A model generated the notes under the pieces. That model saw nothing but the letters and a program-made list of their open reading frames with translations, ran no database searches and was not told the origin of the DNA. Shown piece by piece: positions 1 to 8,360 of a stretch of DNA of 42,415 bases. The first letter of the stretch is position 1, and every line of letters begins with the position of its first letter. Position numbers and translations under genes: made by a program. Location: IMG/VR virus record IMGVR_UViG_3300025146_000007, positions 1 through 42,415 of that record; one strand, 5' to 3'. This DNA comes from a virus.

Positions 1-99
1 GTGGCTCAACCGGATGCTGGTGTTTATCGTCCAGGGCTGGCCCGAGGACGAGATGATGCGAATCCAGGTGGTCGAACTCCTGTTGAGGGACGACTACAT
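1..99. repeat. Terminal direct repeat, left copy
   Basis: These 99 bases are identical to positions 42317-42415. The reading frame of the gene at 42141 continues without a break into the frame at the start of the window. This is the usual signature of a circular or circularly permuted genome cut at an arbitrary point, with an overlap left by the assembler. A genuine short terminal repeat of a linear virion genome is less likely, because the repeat lies in the middle of a coding region. Confidence 0.95.
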
Positions 100-262
100 T
101 GAGGGCTGGCGCCAAGGGGTGTTCCCGACCATCCCCGTCAAGCCTTGGATACTGCTCTACCCCATCCCGCGCATCTTCGAGGACATCCGCGTCAAGTTCG
201 CACGGCTCTACAGGGAGCGGGAGCGCAAGGACGGCGAGGAGTACGGAGAAGGCTATCTATGA
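1..262 (+). CDS. Hypothetical protein, C-terminal part of a gene that crosses the ends
   Basis: The codons from position 2 continue the gene that starts at 42141. Joined across the 99-bp overlap, the gene gives a protein of 145 residues. It is acidic at its N terminus and has a Trp/Pro/Tyr-rich stretch (PVKPWILLYPIPRIFEDIR) followed by a charged Arg/Glu tail. I recognise no domain. It lies between the portal block and the large virion protein, in the same direction, which suggests a small head or packaging accessory protein. The stop TGA at 260-262 overlaps a 15-codon ATG reading frame at 259 that I do not call a gene. Confidence 0.85.
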   Translation, partial: WLNRMLVFIVQGWPEDEMMRIQVVELLLRDDYIEGWRQGVFPTIPVKPWILLYPIPRIFEDIRVKFARLYRERERKDGEEYGEGYL

Positions 263-298
263 CAGAAGTGAGTCAGACCCTGAACGGAGTATCCGCCA

Positions 299-3200
299 GT
301 GCCTAGCCTCCTCGACCGGGTAGCGGACTTTCTGGACCCTCTCATTGAGAGGGCCCAGAAGTACCTTGTCCGTGACCCTGAGACGGGGAAGATGGTGACA
401 CCCGAGGAGTTGGAGTTTCAGACGGCCGTGCGTGCCGAGATGCGCCGTCAGCAAGCCGAGAAGGAGCGCCTGAAAGCTTCCAGGCTCGGCCCCGCCGGCC
501 GCACCTTCGAGCAGGTGACCGGCACGGACGCCGAGATGGACTGGTACAGGGAGCAGGCCCGCCAGCGTGAGGCGGCACAGGCGGGACGGGACATCTTCCG
601 GGGCGTGTCCGGTATGGCCCAGGGCATCGCGCAGGCAGGCGGGGCCATAGGTGACCTCAGTTCACAGGTAGCGCCGATGGTCGAGAGCGCCAGAGAAGCT
701 GACCGCGTGGCGCTCGAGGAAGGTAGGCCCGCGTCCCAGGAGCGCTTGCTGGAGTTGCAGCTTCGCCACGAGGCCGGGGGGCTTGAGACCGCATCGCCCG
801 AGTGGCAGGAACTGGCCGGCCTGGTGAGGCAGGGGCGCAGGGAGACACAACTAGGGGCGCAGCAACGCCAGTTCGACGCCTTCGTCCAGGCTATCCAGGA
901 GAAGCAGCCCGACCTAGACCTCGCGGGTGCTGCCAGGATTGCGCGTGCCCGCTTGGAGGCTTCGGGTGGCGACTTGTCCAAAGCTCTCGGTACGTTCGAG
1001 GAAGCCTATCGCAACCTCTACGAGCGCTCGGACCCGTTCCTGACCGCTGCCCTTCCTATCGCGGCTGGAGCGCCGCTGGTGGGCGGTGGCCTCGCCGCGA
1101 ACCTCCTGGGCAGAGGCAGTCTCGGCCTGGGCCGTTACTTGGCGTCAAGCGTTGCAGCCGAGGCGGGCGGCTATGCTGGAGCCGCTGGTGCTAGGGAGAT
1201 AGGCGCACCTCCTATCGCCGGGGCGCTCCTGGGCGGGCTCACAGGCGGTGTGGCTGGGGCCATAGCCCCGACACCCGGACAGGTAGGCCGGACAGCCGCA
1301 CGCCGGATAAGCGAGGCCGCCCCTGGGATAGCGGCCGCGGCGGACGTGCCGGGCATCGGCCCAAGACTCACCAGCCCTACACCCCAGGTGGCGGGGCGCC
1401 CACGTAAGCCTGCTCCGGCAGCCTCAGTTGTCCCCGAGTCCGCGCTTCCGTCTCCTTCCGCCGCTCGGGGCGCATCTACCGCTGAGGTGGCGGCTGGCCA
1501 AGCTCAGCCGCCCGCCGGGGCAGTACCTCCGGCCGGTACAGGAGGGACGGGCCCACCCTCGGTGCCGCCGGGGGGTCGGATTAAGCCACCGCCTGACCCA
1601 GCCCGCGCCCTTGATGGCGTTATCCCCGGTGAGTCCGTGCCCGATGCCGCTTTCCGGCAGTACGAGGGTGGTATCGAGACGGCGGCGCGTATCGAGCGCC
1701 TGAACCTTGGCGAAGGAGTACAGAAGCTCCGGCAGGCAGGCGTATCTCCCGGCACGAAGACCCCCGAAGTCGAAGCCCTCTACAAAGCACTACACGGCGA
1801 GGGGCAGGCACCCGAAGGACTGGCCGGGGTGTTTGATGACCTCAAGACACTACTGGCTCAAGAGGAAGCGATGACGCTGGACTTTGACCCAAAGTTCCAG
1901 CTACACCCCGACTACTTCCCCCGCTTCTGGCAAGAGCCGAAGGTGACGAGACCCGGACCCGCTGGTCTTGGTGGCAAGCCCGCTTTTGTCAAGGCTCGTG
2001 TGGATGCGACATTCAGTGAGCTTCTCGACGCCGGCTACAAGCCGCGCACCTGGAACCCTTACGAGATGGTATCGCTCAGGCGGATGGCCGGGGCCGAATA
2101 CCGCGAGCAAGGACGCCTCCTTGGCATCCTCAAAGGCGAAGGCTTGGTTTCCGATGTGGTCGGCCCGCTGCCTGATGGCTGGCGCATCCCCGACGTTACC
2201 GGGGCAGTCTTTCAGCCCAAGCCTTACGTCGACGCCGGCGGGGCGATCCGGTTCACCCCGCCTAAGATGGTGCCTAACGGCGTTGCCAATGTCCTTGAGC
2301 AGATGTTTGGCCGCAAACTGAGCTGGGGCACGGTCGGCCCGGTCGATGTTCACGGGGTGGTTTCTTCCACCTTCAACGCAGCCAAGCGCACAAAGCTACT
2401 TGGTTCATTCTTCCAGCAAGCCGACTTCGCGAACCGCACGGGTTTTAGCTCGATGGGCGCGGCGCTGAATGACCTCGCTCACGGTAAGCCTGTAAGCGCT
2501 GTCAAGAACACCGTCCGCCTGCCGAAGTCGATAGGTGAGCTTATCGGGGCCAACCTCAGTCCAACATGGCGCCAGAACCTCAAGCGCACGTTGACCTCGA
2601 ATGTCCCGGTGGTGAAGGAGCGGCCCGGTCTGACCTGGAACCTCATATCGAAGCAGGGACTATCGACCGGCGACGTGAGCGCGTTCAACAAGACCATGCG
2701 CGATTCCTTGCTGGAAGCTAGCAAAGATGCCACGGCCGGCCGCGCTCGCGGTGTTGTGAATCGTATCAACGGTGCGATGGAGCGCGGGCTGTTCGAGGGT
2801 GTCTACCCCCAGGCTCAGAAGAACGCCGTTCAGAACTTCATCGCCCCAGCGCTTGTAAGGGCGCACCCCGAGTGGACTGACGCGCAATTGGCCGCGTCTA
2901 TCGCGGTCGAGGCGAACAAGATGTTCTCCTCGCTGCCGCGCTCGCAGTCCGCGTTGCGGCACATCAACCGCAACCTGACCGAAGTGGCGCGGATGGCGAT
3001 CTTCAGCACGAACGAAACTGAGTCGTTTCTAAAGGCAACGGGTAGCACGTTCATAGGGCCGAACCGGCAGCTCTGGGCGCAATACTGGGCAGGCGGGGTC
3101 GTATTCCTGGCGGCGACTGCCGAAGTCATGCATTACGCGGTAACAGGCGAGCCGTTGCCTCACGACCGGCTCTCTCCCGTCAAGCCCGGTGGGCCACTGG

Positions 3201-4573
3201 GTGTCCAGTACAACACGCGCTGGCTGGCACCGGATATTGCTGAGGGTTTGGGGCGTGGCGGGACGAACCTCTCTCTTGACCTGCTCATGCAGATGGATAC
3301 ATCCCTGCGGCTACTCGATCCCAAGAGTTTCGTTGAGGCGCGTGAGAACGTGATTCCTCGGGCGGTGTTCAACCAGGCGCGAGGCAAGGATTTCTTTGAC
3401 CGGCCTCTCGATTCCGCGAAGAAGCGAATCGGCCAGTTTGCTTCCGATGTTGCCGCCCCAATCCCGGCACAGCATCTATCCGGCCTGCTCCTCAAGCGCT
3501 TCCCTGCCCTGGAAGGCTGGATAGCCGATAACGAGGCTCGGCTGGGTCCGTATGCCCAAGCTGCGCAAGGTACGGGCTTGAACTTTAGGGCCGAGACGAA
3601 CGCGATGGTGCGCGACCGAATGGCGGCAGAGTCCGGCCTGAAAGACAAGAATGGCAAGCCTATCGAGAACTGGCGCGAAGCCACCCCGGCCCAGAAGAAG
3701 GAGATCGAGAGCCGGCCACAGAATCAAGCGCTTATCGAGGAGCTGAAACGGCGCGGCGAGGAAGCGGCGCAAGCGGGCAGCACCTATGCCCAGTACAAGA
3801 TCATCGACGAAGAGGAGCGGGCCAGCGCCGTGAGGCGAGCTCAGGCCGTAGAGCGCGAGATGGCATCGGGAGGCATGTCGGGCGGCGATGCCCGCCGTAG
3901 CTTCGACGCCATCGAGGAAGAGCTTGCTCTGGCTGCCGAAGCCCGTCGCAAGACACCGGAGATGGATAGCATCCTCAAGGAGCTCGCCAAGCGCGATAAC
4001 CTGAGCGGCGCCGAAAAGGCGACTCAGGACTACTTCGCCATGTTCGACGACCCGGCCATCCGCACGGCGACGGGAGCATTCAACTTCGACCGCTACAAGG
4101 AACTCCTGACGCAATGGGAGACGGATCATCCCGGCTACACAAAGGAAGATGTCAGCCCTGGCAAGCCGCTGACCGCAAAGCATGAGGAGCTAGAGAAGGA
4201 CCGCAAGACCCTTGAACCCTACTGGGAGAACGAGCGCCAGGTCTGGGAACGCATTGCCCCCACGTTGCCGCCGGGCCTGAAGGCTGACGAGGCCAAGAGC
4301 ATGGACGACCTCAAGAAGCTGCTGATCCAGCGGGCCGTGTCTAACGGCAGCTCTGCTAATAAAGCCCAGGAGGCAGTAGACGAGTTGTGGGACCAGCCGC
4401 TCCAGAACGGCCTTTCGCTGGCAGAAATGGAACGCATCTCCCGGTCTGTCTACCTTGCCCAGCACCAGGAGCTAGTGCCCTTACTGCTCAAATGGAATTA
4501 TCATGGCTGGACTTCCCCGCCAAAGTACCTGGTCGAAGAAATCGAGAAGCGACAGAAGGTAGGAGCGCGGTGA
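299..4573 (+). CDS. Very large virion protein, probable internal/ejection protein
   Basis: This gene encodes 1,424 residues from a GTG start, with GGAG at 286-289 as the ribosome binding site. The N-terminal 230 residues are charged and likely helical. Residues about 245-325 form a Gly/Ala-rich hydrophobic stretch with little charge. Residues about 350-430 are a Pro/Ala-rich linker. The middle and C-terminal parts are helical and charged, with one short hydrophobic segment (GGVVFLAATAEVMHY). Length, position between portal and scaffold, and a membrane-active-looking segment fit the large ejected inner-virion proteins of short-tailed phages, or the large polyvalent proteins of phages. No catalytic motif was recognised. 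It is not a classic tape measure because it lacks a long uninterrupted coiled coil. Confidence 0.8.
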   Translation: MPSLLDRVADFLDPLIERAQKYLVRDPETGKMVTPEELEFQTAVRAEMRRQQAEKERLKASRLGPAGRTFEQVTGTDAEMDWYREQARQREAAQAGRDIFRGVSGMAQGIAQAGGAIGDLSSQVAPMVESAREADRVALEEGRPASQERLLELQLRHEAGGLETASPEWQELAGLVRQGRRETQLGAQQRQFDAFVQAIQEKQPDLDLAGAARIARARLEASGGDLSKALGTFEEAYRNLYERSDPFLTAALPIAAGAPLVGGGLAANLLGRGSLGLGRYLASSVAAEAGGYAGAAGAREIGAPPIAGALLGGLTGGVAGAIAPTPGQVGRTAARRISEAAPGIAAAADVPGIGPRLTSPTPQVAGRPRKPAPAASVVPESALPSPSAARGASTAEVAAGQAQPPAGAVPPAGTGGTGPPSVPPGGRIKPPPDPARALDGVIPGESVPDAAFRQYEGGIETAARIERLNLGEGVQKLRQAGVSPGTKTPEVEALYKALHGEGQAPEGLAGVFDDLKTLLAQEEAMTLDFDPKFQLHPDYFPRFWQEPKVTRPGPAGLGGKPAFVKARVDATFSELLDAGYKPRTWNPYEMVSLRRMAGAEYREQGRLLGILKGEGLVSDVVGPLPDGWRIPDVTGAVFQPKPYVDAGGAIRFTPPKMVPNGVANVLEQMFGRKLSWGTVGPVDVHGVVSSTFNAAKRTKLLGSFFQQADFANRTGFSSMGAALNDLAHGKPVSAVKNTVRLPKSIGELIGANLSPTWRQNLKRTLTSNVPVVKERPGLTWNLISKQGLSTGDVSAFNKTMRDSLLEASKDATAGRARGVVNRINGAMERGLFEGVYPQAQKNAVQNFIAPALVRAHPEWTDAQLAASIAVEANKMFSSLPRSQSALRHINRNLTEVARMAIFSTNETESFLKATGSTFIGPNRQLWAQYWAGGVVFLAATAEVMHYAVTGEPLPHDRLSPVKPGGPLGVQYNTRWLAPDIAEGLGRGGTNLSLDLLMQMDTSLRLLDPKSFVEARENVIPRAVFNQARGKDFFDRPLDSAKKRIGQFASDVAAPIPAQHLSGLLLKRFPALEGWIADNEARLGPYAQAAQGTGLNFRAETNAMVRDRMAAESGLKDKNGKPIENWREATPAQKKEIESRPQNQALIEELKRRGEEAAQAGSTYAQYKIIDEEERASAVRRAQAVEREMASGGMSGGDARRSFDAIEEELALAAEARRKTPEMDSILKELAKRDNLSGAEKATQDYFAMFDDPAIRTATGAFNFDRYKELLTQWETDHPGYTKEDVSPGKPLTAKHEELEKDRKTLEPYWENERQVWERIAPTLPPGLKADEAKSMDDLKKLLIQRAVSNGSSANKAQEAVDELWDQPLQNGLSLAEMERISRSVYLAQHQELVPLLLKWNYHGWTSPPKYLVEEIEKRQKVGAR

Positions 4574-4692
4574 AGTACCCCAAAACCAGTCAAAAGCTCG
4601 GCGCCTATGCCCTGGTGGCGTTCTTTCTCACGCCTATCGTGATCCTCACAGCGATGATCATCGCGGATTTTGTAAGGTGGCTAATCAGGTAA
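4570..4692 (+). CDS. Small single-pass membrane protein (40 aa)
   Basis: The GTG start at 4570 overlaps the stop of the previous gene as GTGA, and AGGAG lies at 4561-4565. The 40-residue product has a basic N terminus (VKYPKTSQKLG), one transmembrane segment (YALVAFFLTPIVILTAMIIA) and a short basic tail ending WLIR. It is co-transcribed with the two largest virion genes. It may be a membrane partner of the ejection proteins or a holin-like peptide. Neither role can be shown from sequence. Confidence 0.7.
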   Translation: MKYPKTSQKLGAYALVAFFLTPIVILTAMIIADFVRWLIR

Positions 4693-4711
4693 AGAAGGAG
4701 GGCATCCCGCC

Positions 4712-7240
4712 ATGCCTCACCTAAGCAACTTGTATCCCGATCCGAAGTCTCCAGAGGCTCAGGCTGCCGGCCATGAGAATGCAAAGGATACCCTGGTCGA
4801 TACCAAGACGATCAAGGGTGTCTCGTACAAGATGTACAAGCGGGCCGATGGCTCGCTCTACGTCGTCAACGGCGACACCGGCCAGAGCCTGGAGGGCTCG
4901 TTCGCGGACAACGACCTCGGCGGTACGGGCTCTTCAGGCGGCTCAACCAAGCCGCCCAAGGACATCGTTTACAAGGGCACTAAGGCTTACCGTGAGGCCG
5001 CGAACGGGGCGCTGACGCGCACGCCCGAGTATGACCTGGAGCCGGAGGAAGCGGCACCGGTTGCCCGCAAGCGCACGAAGCTCGAAGAGACGATGGACAC
5101 GATCTCGGCCATTAAGGGCACACCCTCCCAGGGCCGGGAAATCCAGGTGCCGGGGCTTGCGGGCCAAGGGATCGATCCATTCGCCACTGGCACGCCGGGC
5201 ACGATTGGCCGCACGAACGCGGGCGACCGGCAGGTCATTGGGGCCGATCCTTCGAAGAACATCTACATCCCTTCATTCGTGGCCCGCATCGACCCGGATA
5301 CGGGCAAGGGGTATACGGCGGACGGCACGCCGGTTGAAGGCAACACCTCGACGGGCTTCGGCGAGATCATGGACGCCGCCTGGATGCGCCGGAAGGCCAT
5401 CGAGTATACGGGCATCTCAGGTGGGCAGCGCGGCTACGATTCTTCGATACTCGGCCAGGCCATGATTTCACCGCGGAACATGACGGCGGATCAGATCGCT
5501 TCCGCAGCCGAGCTGATCAAGTACCTGAGGCCCAGGGTGCCGGCTGAAATCACCGACCCTAAGAAGGTAGCCGCGTACTTGCAACGCATGCTGGCCGAGG
5601 CGGGCATGACCGTTGACCCGCTGGAGGACCCGAGTTTCCAGGGATACCAGAATCAGCTTTACGGCCCGCCCAAGAACCAGCGGGGCGAGGTCGATCCCTT
5701 TGCGCTCGAAAAGATCGACCGAGAGGGATTGCCGTCCTTCGCCTCCGGGGGCAGTGCGATGGTGGACATGCCCATGGAGGAGAAGATGCGCCGCATGATG
5801 GGCGGGATGCGCTCGTTTGCCGAGCCTGGCGCGGTCGAAGTCGAGGCCCTGCCGGCCTGGCTCCAGGCCTTGCTCCAGGTCCAGGCTTATCGATCCGGCC
5901 AGGCCGCGAGTCCCTTCCAGGAAGGCGCCGTCACCTCTACAGGTGGCTCTTTTGCACCGTCCGCGCCGCTGACCCCGGCACAGGAGCTATCGGCCTTCTT
6001 CAAGCGCTTCGCCCAGCAAGGCCAGGGAGCCGGTGGAGCCGGACAGGCTACGGCGGGTTACCCTACTCCCTCGGGTTCCGCCCAGGGCCAGGTGAGAGGC
6101 GGCGGTATCGACCCATTCGCGGCGGCCCCTGGCTATCCCGCCCCCGTGGCTGACGCCTTTGGCCGCGCTATGGGTTACGAGGGGATTCAGGCCCGGGACT
6201 TCTACAACCTCGACAACCTGCCCAGCTTTGCCCTGCCGGGCTCGATGCAGATAGGATCGCCGGCCACCCAGCAGAACCCACAGATAGCAGCCTTGATCGC
6301 GGCCCTGGGTGGCTCTCCCGCGGCCTCGGCCTCTTCCGACATTGAGGAGCCCGCTGCCCCGTCTAGGTCTCCCCAGCAACGGGCCCAGGCCACCGCGACC
6401 TCGAATCCCGCAATCATCGGCCAGGACCCTCTGCGTAACACGCCGGCCATGCGGCTGCGGACGGCCCTTTCTCAGCCAGGCGGCATGGATAGCAGGCTTG
6501 GGGCCTTCCCCGCCGCGAACTGGAACGAGCTGCTTGACCTGGTCTTTCCAGGGGGCGAGACACCGTTCGCGGAGCCGCTTGAGCCTGAGTCGGAACTGGA
6601 CCGGCCGCGAGGCAGGGCAGAGGCTGAGGCGTACCGAGCGGCCAGGGAGCAGCGTGAGGAGGAGCGGACGGCCCAGTACCTCACCAGCTTCTTGCGGTCG
6701 AACCCGGACCTGTCTACCTTCAGTTGGCGGCCGGGGACGCCTATAGCGGGCACGCCGCCGACAGCCGTCCAGCAGATGGCTCGGACCCTCTCCCAACTTG
6801 GCCCGGAGCTGACAGGCCTGATCCTGGGCCTGATCCGGGGCGTCCCCTATCGCAACACCTCGGGGCTGGATTCGGGTATGAGTACGGCGGGAGAGGCTCC
6901 ATCACGGTTGCCTTTTGACGCCTACCGCGAGCGGGGCATTGCTTCCTTCGCGAACCCTGGGATGCTGACGCTGCCTGAGCCTATCGTGCTCGAAGGGGCG
7001 GCTTCGGGTATCCCCTACGGCACTGCTTCCCCAGGCGAACAGATAGCGTTCGGCGGCGCTCCTGACCCCCAGATGGGCAGGATGCAAGAGCAGGCGGGCT
7101 TACAGGCTTATCAACAGCGAGGAATGGGATTGGACCCGTTCGCGGCGCCAATGGTGATGCTGCCGGTAGACATGCGCCGTGACCCGCTGAGGATGCTGAG
7201 GAAGGCCATGCACAAAGCCGACCCGCTGAGGGCCGCATAG
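4712..7240 (+). CDS. Large structural protein with repeated DPFA and SFAxPG motifs
   Basis: The 842-residue product starts at ATG 4712 after GGAGG at 4698-4702. It is rich in Pro, Gly, Ala and Gln and looks largely disordered. Two short motifs recur: DPFA (about residues 153, 328, 467 and 805) and (P/A/R)SFA followed by a Gly (about 341, 368, 503 and 742), the latter as LPSFASGG, RSFAEPG, LPSFALPG and IASFANPG. Repeated short motifs in a disordered virion protein suggest docking sites for a repeated partner such as capsid or portal. It sits between the large internal protein and the scaffold. No enzyme motif was seen. Confidence 0.8.
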   Translation: MPHLSNLYPDPKSPEAQAAGHENAKDTLVDTKTIKGVSYKMYKRADGSLYVVNGDTGQSLEGSFADNDLGGTGSSGGSTKPPKDIVYKGTKAYREAANGALTRTPEYDLEPEEAAPVARKRTKLEETMDTISAIKGTPSQGREIQVPGLAGQGIDPFATGTPGTIGRTNAGDRQVIGADPSKNIYIPSFVARIDPDTGKGYTADGTPVEGNTSTGFGEIMDAAWMRRKAIEYTGISGGQRGYDSSILGQAMISPRNMTADQIASAAELIKYLRPRVPAEITDPKKVAAYLQRMLAEAGMTVDPLEDPSFQGYQNQLYGPPKNQRGEVDPFALEKIDREGLPSFASGGSAMVDMPMEEKMRRMMGGMRSFAEPGAVEVEALPAWLQALLQVQAYRSGQAASPFQEGAVTSTGGSFAPSAPLTPAQELSAFFKRFAQQGQGAGGAGQATAGYPTPSGSAQGQVRGGGIDPFAAAPGYPAPVADAFGRAMGYEGIQARDFYNLDNLPSFALPGSMQIGSPATQQNPQIAALIAALGGSPAASASSDIEEPAAPSRSPQQRAQATATSNPAIIGQDPLRNTPAMRLRTALSQPGGMDSRLGAFPAANWNELLDLVFPGGETPFAEPLEPESELDRPRGRAEAEAYRAAREQREEERTAQYLTSFLRSNPDLSTFSWRPGTPIAGTPPTAVQQMARTLSQLGPELTGLILGLIRGVPYRNTSGLDSGMSTAGEAPSRLPFDAYRERGIASFANPGMLTLPEPIVLEGAASGIPYGTASPGEQIAFGGAPDPQMGRMQEQAGLQAYQQRGMGLDPFAAPMVMLPVDMRRDPLRMLRKAMHKADPLRAA

Positions 7241-7242
7241 AG

Positions 7243-7443
7243 ATGGTAGCGGTGGCGAAGCCTGAGCCTATGATTGCCGCGGTGGTGGAAGTGCGCTGCT
7301 GGTCGAGCGCCTGTATGCCGAACGGCCAGCGGCGGCTCTTGCTTCGCGCCGCAATTGAGGGCAAGGCTACGCTATTCCTTCCCTGCCCGCGTTGCGGGTC
7401 TTACAACATCCGTGAAATAGAGGACGGAATTGTGCTAAACTAG
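7243..7443 (+). CDS. Com-like zinc-ribbon protein
   Basis: The 66-residue protein has the pattern EVRCWSSAC, about 20 residues, then LPCPRCGSYNIREI. Two cysteine pairs around a short beta-rich core are the hallmark of the Com family (Mu Com, a translational activator of the phage methylase gene) and related rubredoxin-like zinc ribbons. The ATG lies 2 nt after the previous stop. The 3' end overlaps the extended -10 promoter at 7432-7441. A regulatory role is possible but inferred only from family resemblance. Confidence 0.75.
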   Translation: MVAVAKPEPMIAAVVEVRCWSSACMPNGQRRLLLRAAIEGKATLFLPCPRCGSYNIREIEDGIVLN

Positions 7444-7457
7444 CGCCAATCGAATAG
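7432..7457 (+). promoter_or_regulatory. Extended -10 late promoter, copy 1
   Basis: GTGCTAAACT at 7432-7441 contains an extended -10 box (TGC then TAAACT). CGCCAA follows at 7444-7449 and AATAG at 7453-7457. The same three blocks occur with the same spacing at 37384-37409, ahead of the terminase operon; 20 of 26 positions agree. No good -35 box is present at 17 bp, as is common for extended -10 promoters. Expected transcription start is near 7448. It overlaps the end of the Com-like gene and is followed by a strong terminator at 7484. Confidence 0.65.
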
Positions 7458-7483
7458 ACCACCGAGGCCCCAGCACCGCGTCG

Positions 7484-7523
7484 AGGCCCTTAAGCGCGGA
7501 CCAGCTTGAGGGCCTTTTCTTTT
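7484..7523 (+). terminator. Intrinsic terminator in the leader of the capsid operon
   Basis: A 12-bp stem (AGGCCCTTAAGC at 7484-7495 with GCTTGAGGGCCT at 7504-7515, one G-U pair) closes an 8-nt loop and is followed by TTTTCTTT. This is a textbook rho-independent terminator on the + strand. It lies about 36 nt after the predicted start of the 7432 promoter and directly before the scaffold gene. The downstream structural genes therefore need either read-through, antitermination or another promoter. Confidence 0.85.
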
Positions 7524-8349
7524 GGTTACCGCAAATGCACCGGAGCTAACCCAGACCGAGGCCACGGAAACCCAGGCCGGAGAAGGTACAGACCCAGGTA
7601 TTGACGGCATCGACCGTGGGTTGATGTCGGATGTCCCTGAGTCCCAGGCCGAACCGGTACAGTCTCCTGACGCTGAAGGCACAGACAGCGACCCGGAAGC
7701 GGCTGCTGTAGAAGCGCGTATCAAGGCCGAACGTGAGGCCGCTGGGCGCGAAGTCCTGGAACGGACTCAGAAAGAGCAGCGCGAACGCGCCGCCGAAGCG
7801 GAGGAAACAGGGCGCCTGAAAGCCGCCCGAGATTTCTACATCCAGGCGGCGCAGGCAGCGCGACAGGTGACTCTCTCCGACGATTACACGCCGGACGAGA
7901 AAGCCCAGCTCATCAGCGGCTATTTCGACACCACGCACGGCGTATACCAGCGCATCTTCGCGGAAGGCGTAAAAGGCCAGATGGCGGTGGAGATTGCCGA
8001 AAAGACTTCTCCCGAGAAGGGTGAGGCATTTCTGCGCCGTCGATTTGGCAGCACCCGCGAGATGCTGGCCGCGGCCCTGGACGAGATGGAGCCTACGCGC
8101 CAGGAGCAGGCCCGCAAGGGCTTTGTCTCTGAAGCTGAGGCTGCCAAGCGCACCCAGGACGCCTTGCGTGAGGCCCGTAAGCGCTTTATTGAGAACCCGG
8201 ACAAGTACCTGTCCCAGGGCTCAAAGGGTTCACCTCAGAGCCGGCGTGACGGGAGCGGGAACTACAAGAGTGACGATGAGTTGCTGCTTGACCCAGCCAC
8301 GCCCATCGAAACAGTCAACGCAATTCTCGACCGCAGGCGCGGTCAGTAA
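7522..8349 (+). CDS. Capsid scaffolding protein
   Basis: The 275-residue product lies immediately before the major capsid gene. It is strongly charged, acidic at its N terminus (many Glu, Asp and Gln up to residue 70), then has a long helical Glu/Arg/Ala-rich coiled coil (about residues 65-105) and a basic C-terminal part (about 205-240). This composition and position are typical of phage scaffolding proteins. The start is uncertain. TTG at 7522 follows the terminator U-tract, and its only Shine-Dalgarno-like sequence (GAGGG at 7508-7512) lies in the terminator stem. ATG 7624 would shorten it by 34 residues. Confidence 0.8.
   Translation: MVTANAPELTQTEATETQAGEGTDPGIDGIDRGLMSDVPESQAEPVQSPDAEGTDSDPEAAAVEARIKAEREAAGREVLERTQKEQRERAAEAEETGRLKAARDFYIQAAQAARQVTLSDDYTPDEKAQLISGYFDTTHGVYQRIFAEGVKGQMAVEIAEKTSPEKGEAFLRRRFGSTREMLAAALDEMEPTRQEQARKGFVSEAEAAKRTQDALREARKRFIENPDKYLSQGSKGSPQSRRDGSGNYKSDDELLLDPATPIETVNAILDRRRGQ
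8329..8344 (+). promoter_or_regulatory. Hairpin before the major capsid gene
   Basis: GACCGC, a four-base loop AGGC, and GCGGTC form a perfect 6-bp stem that spans the end of the scaffold gene. It lies 16 nt before the capsid ATG and just upstream of the GGAG ribosome binding site at 8351-8354. It is the first of three similarly placed hairpins (see 9269 and 10142). A role in mRNA processing, stability or translation of highly expressed genes is inferred. Confidence 0.5.
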
Positions 8350-8360
8350 CGGAGTAAGAC

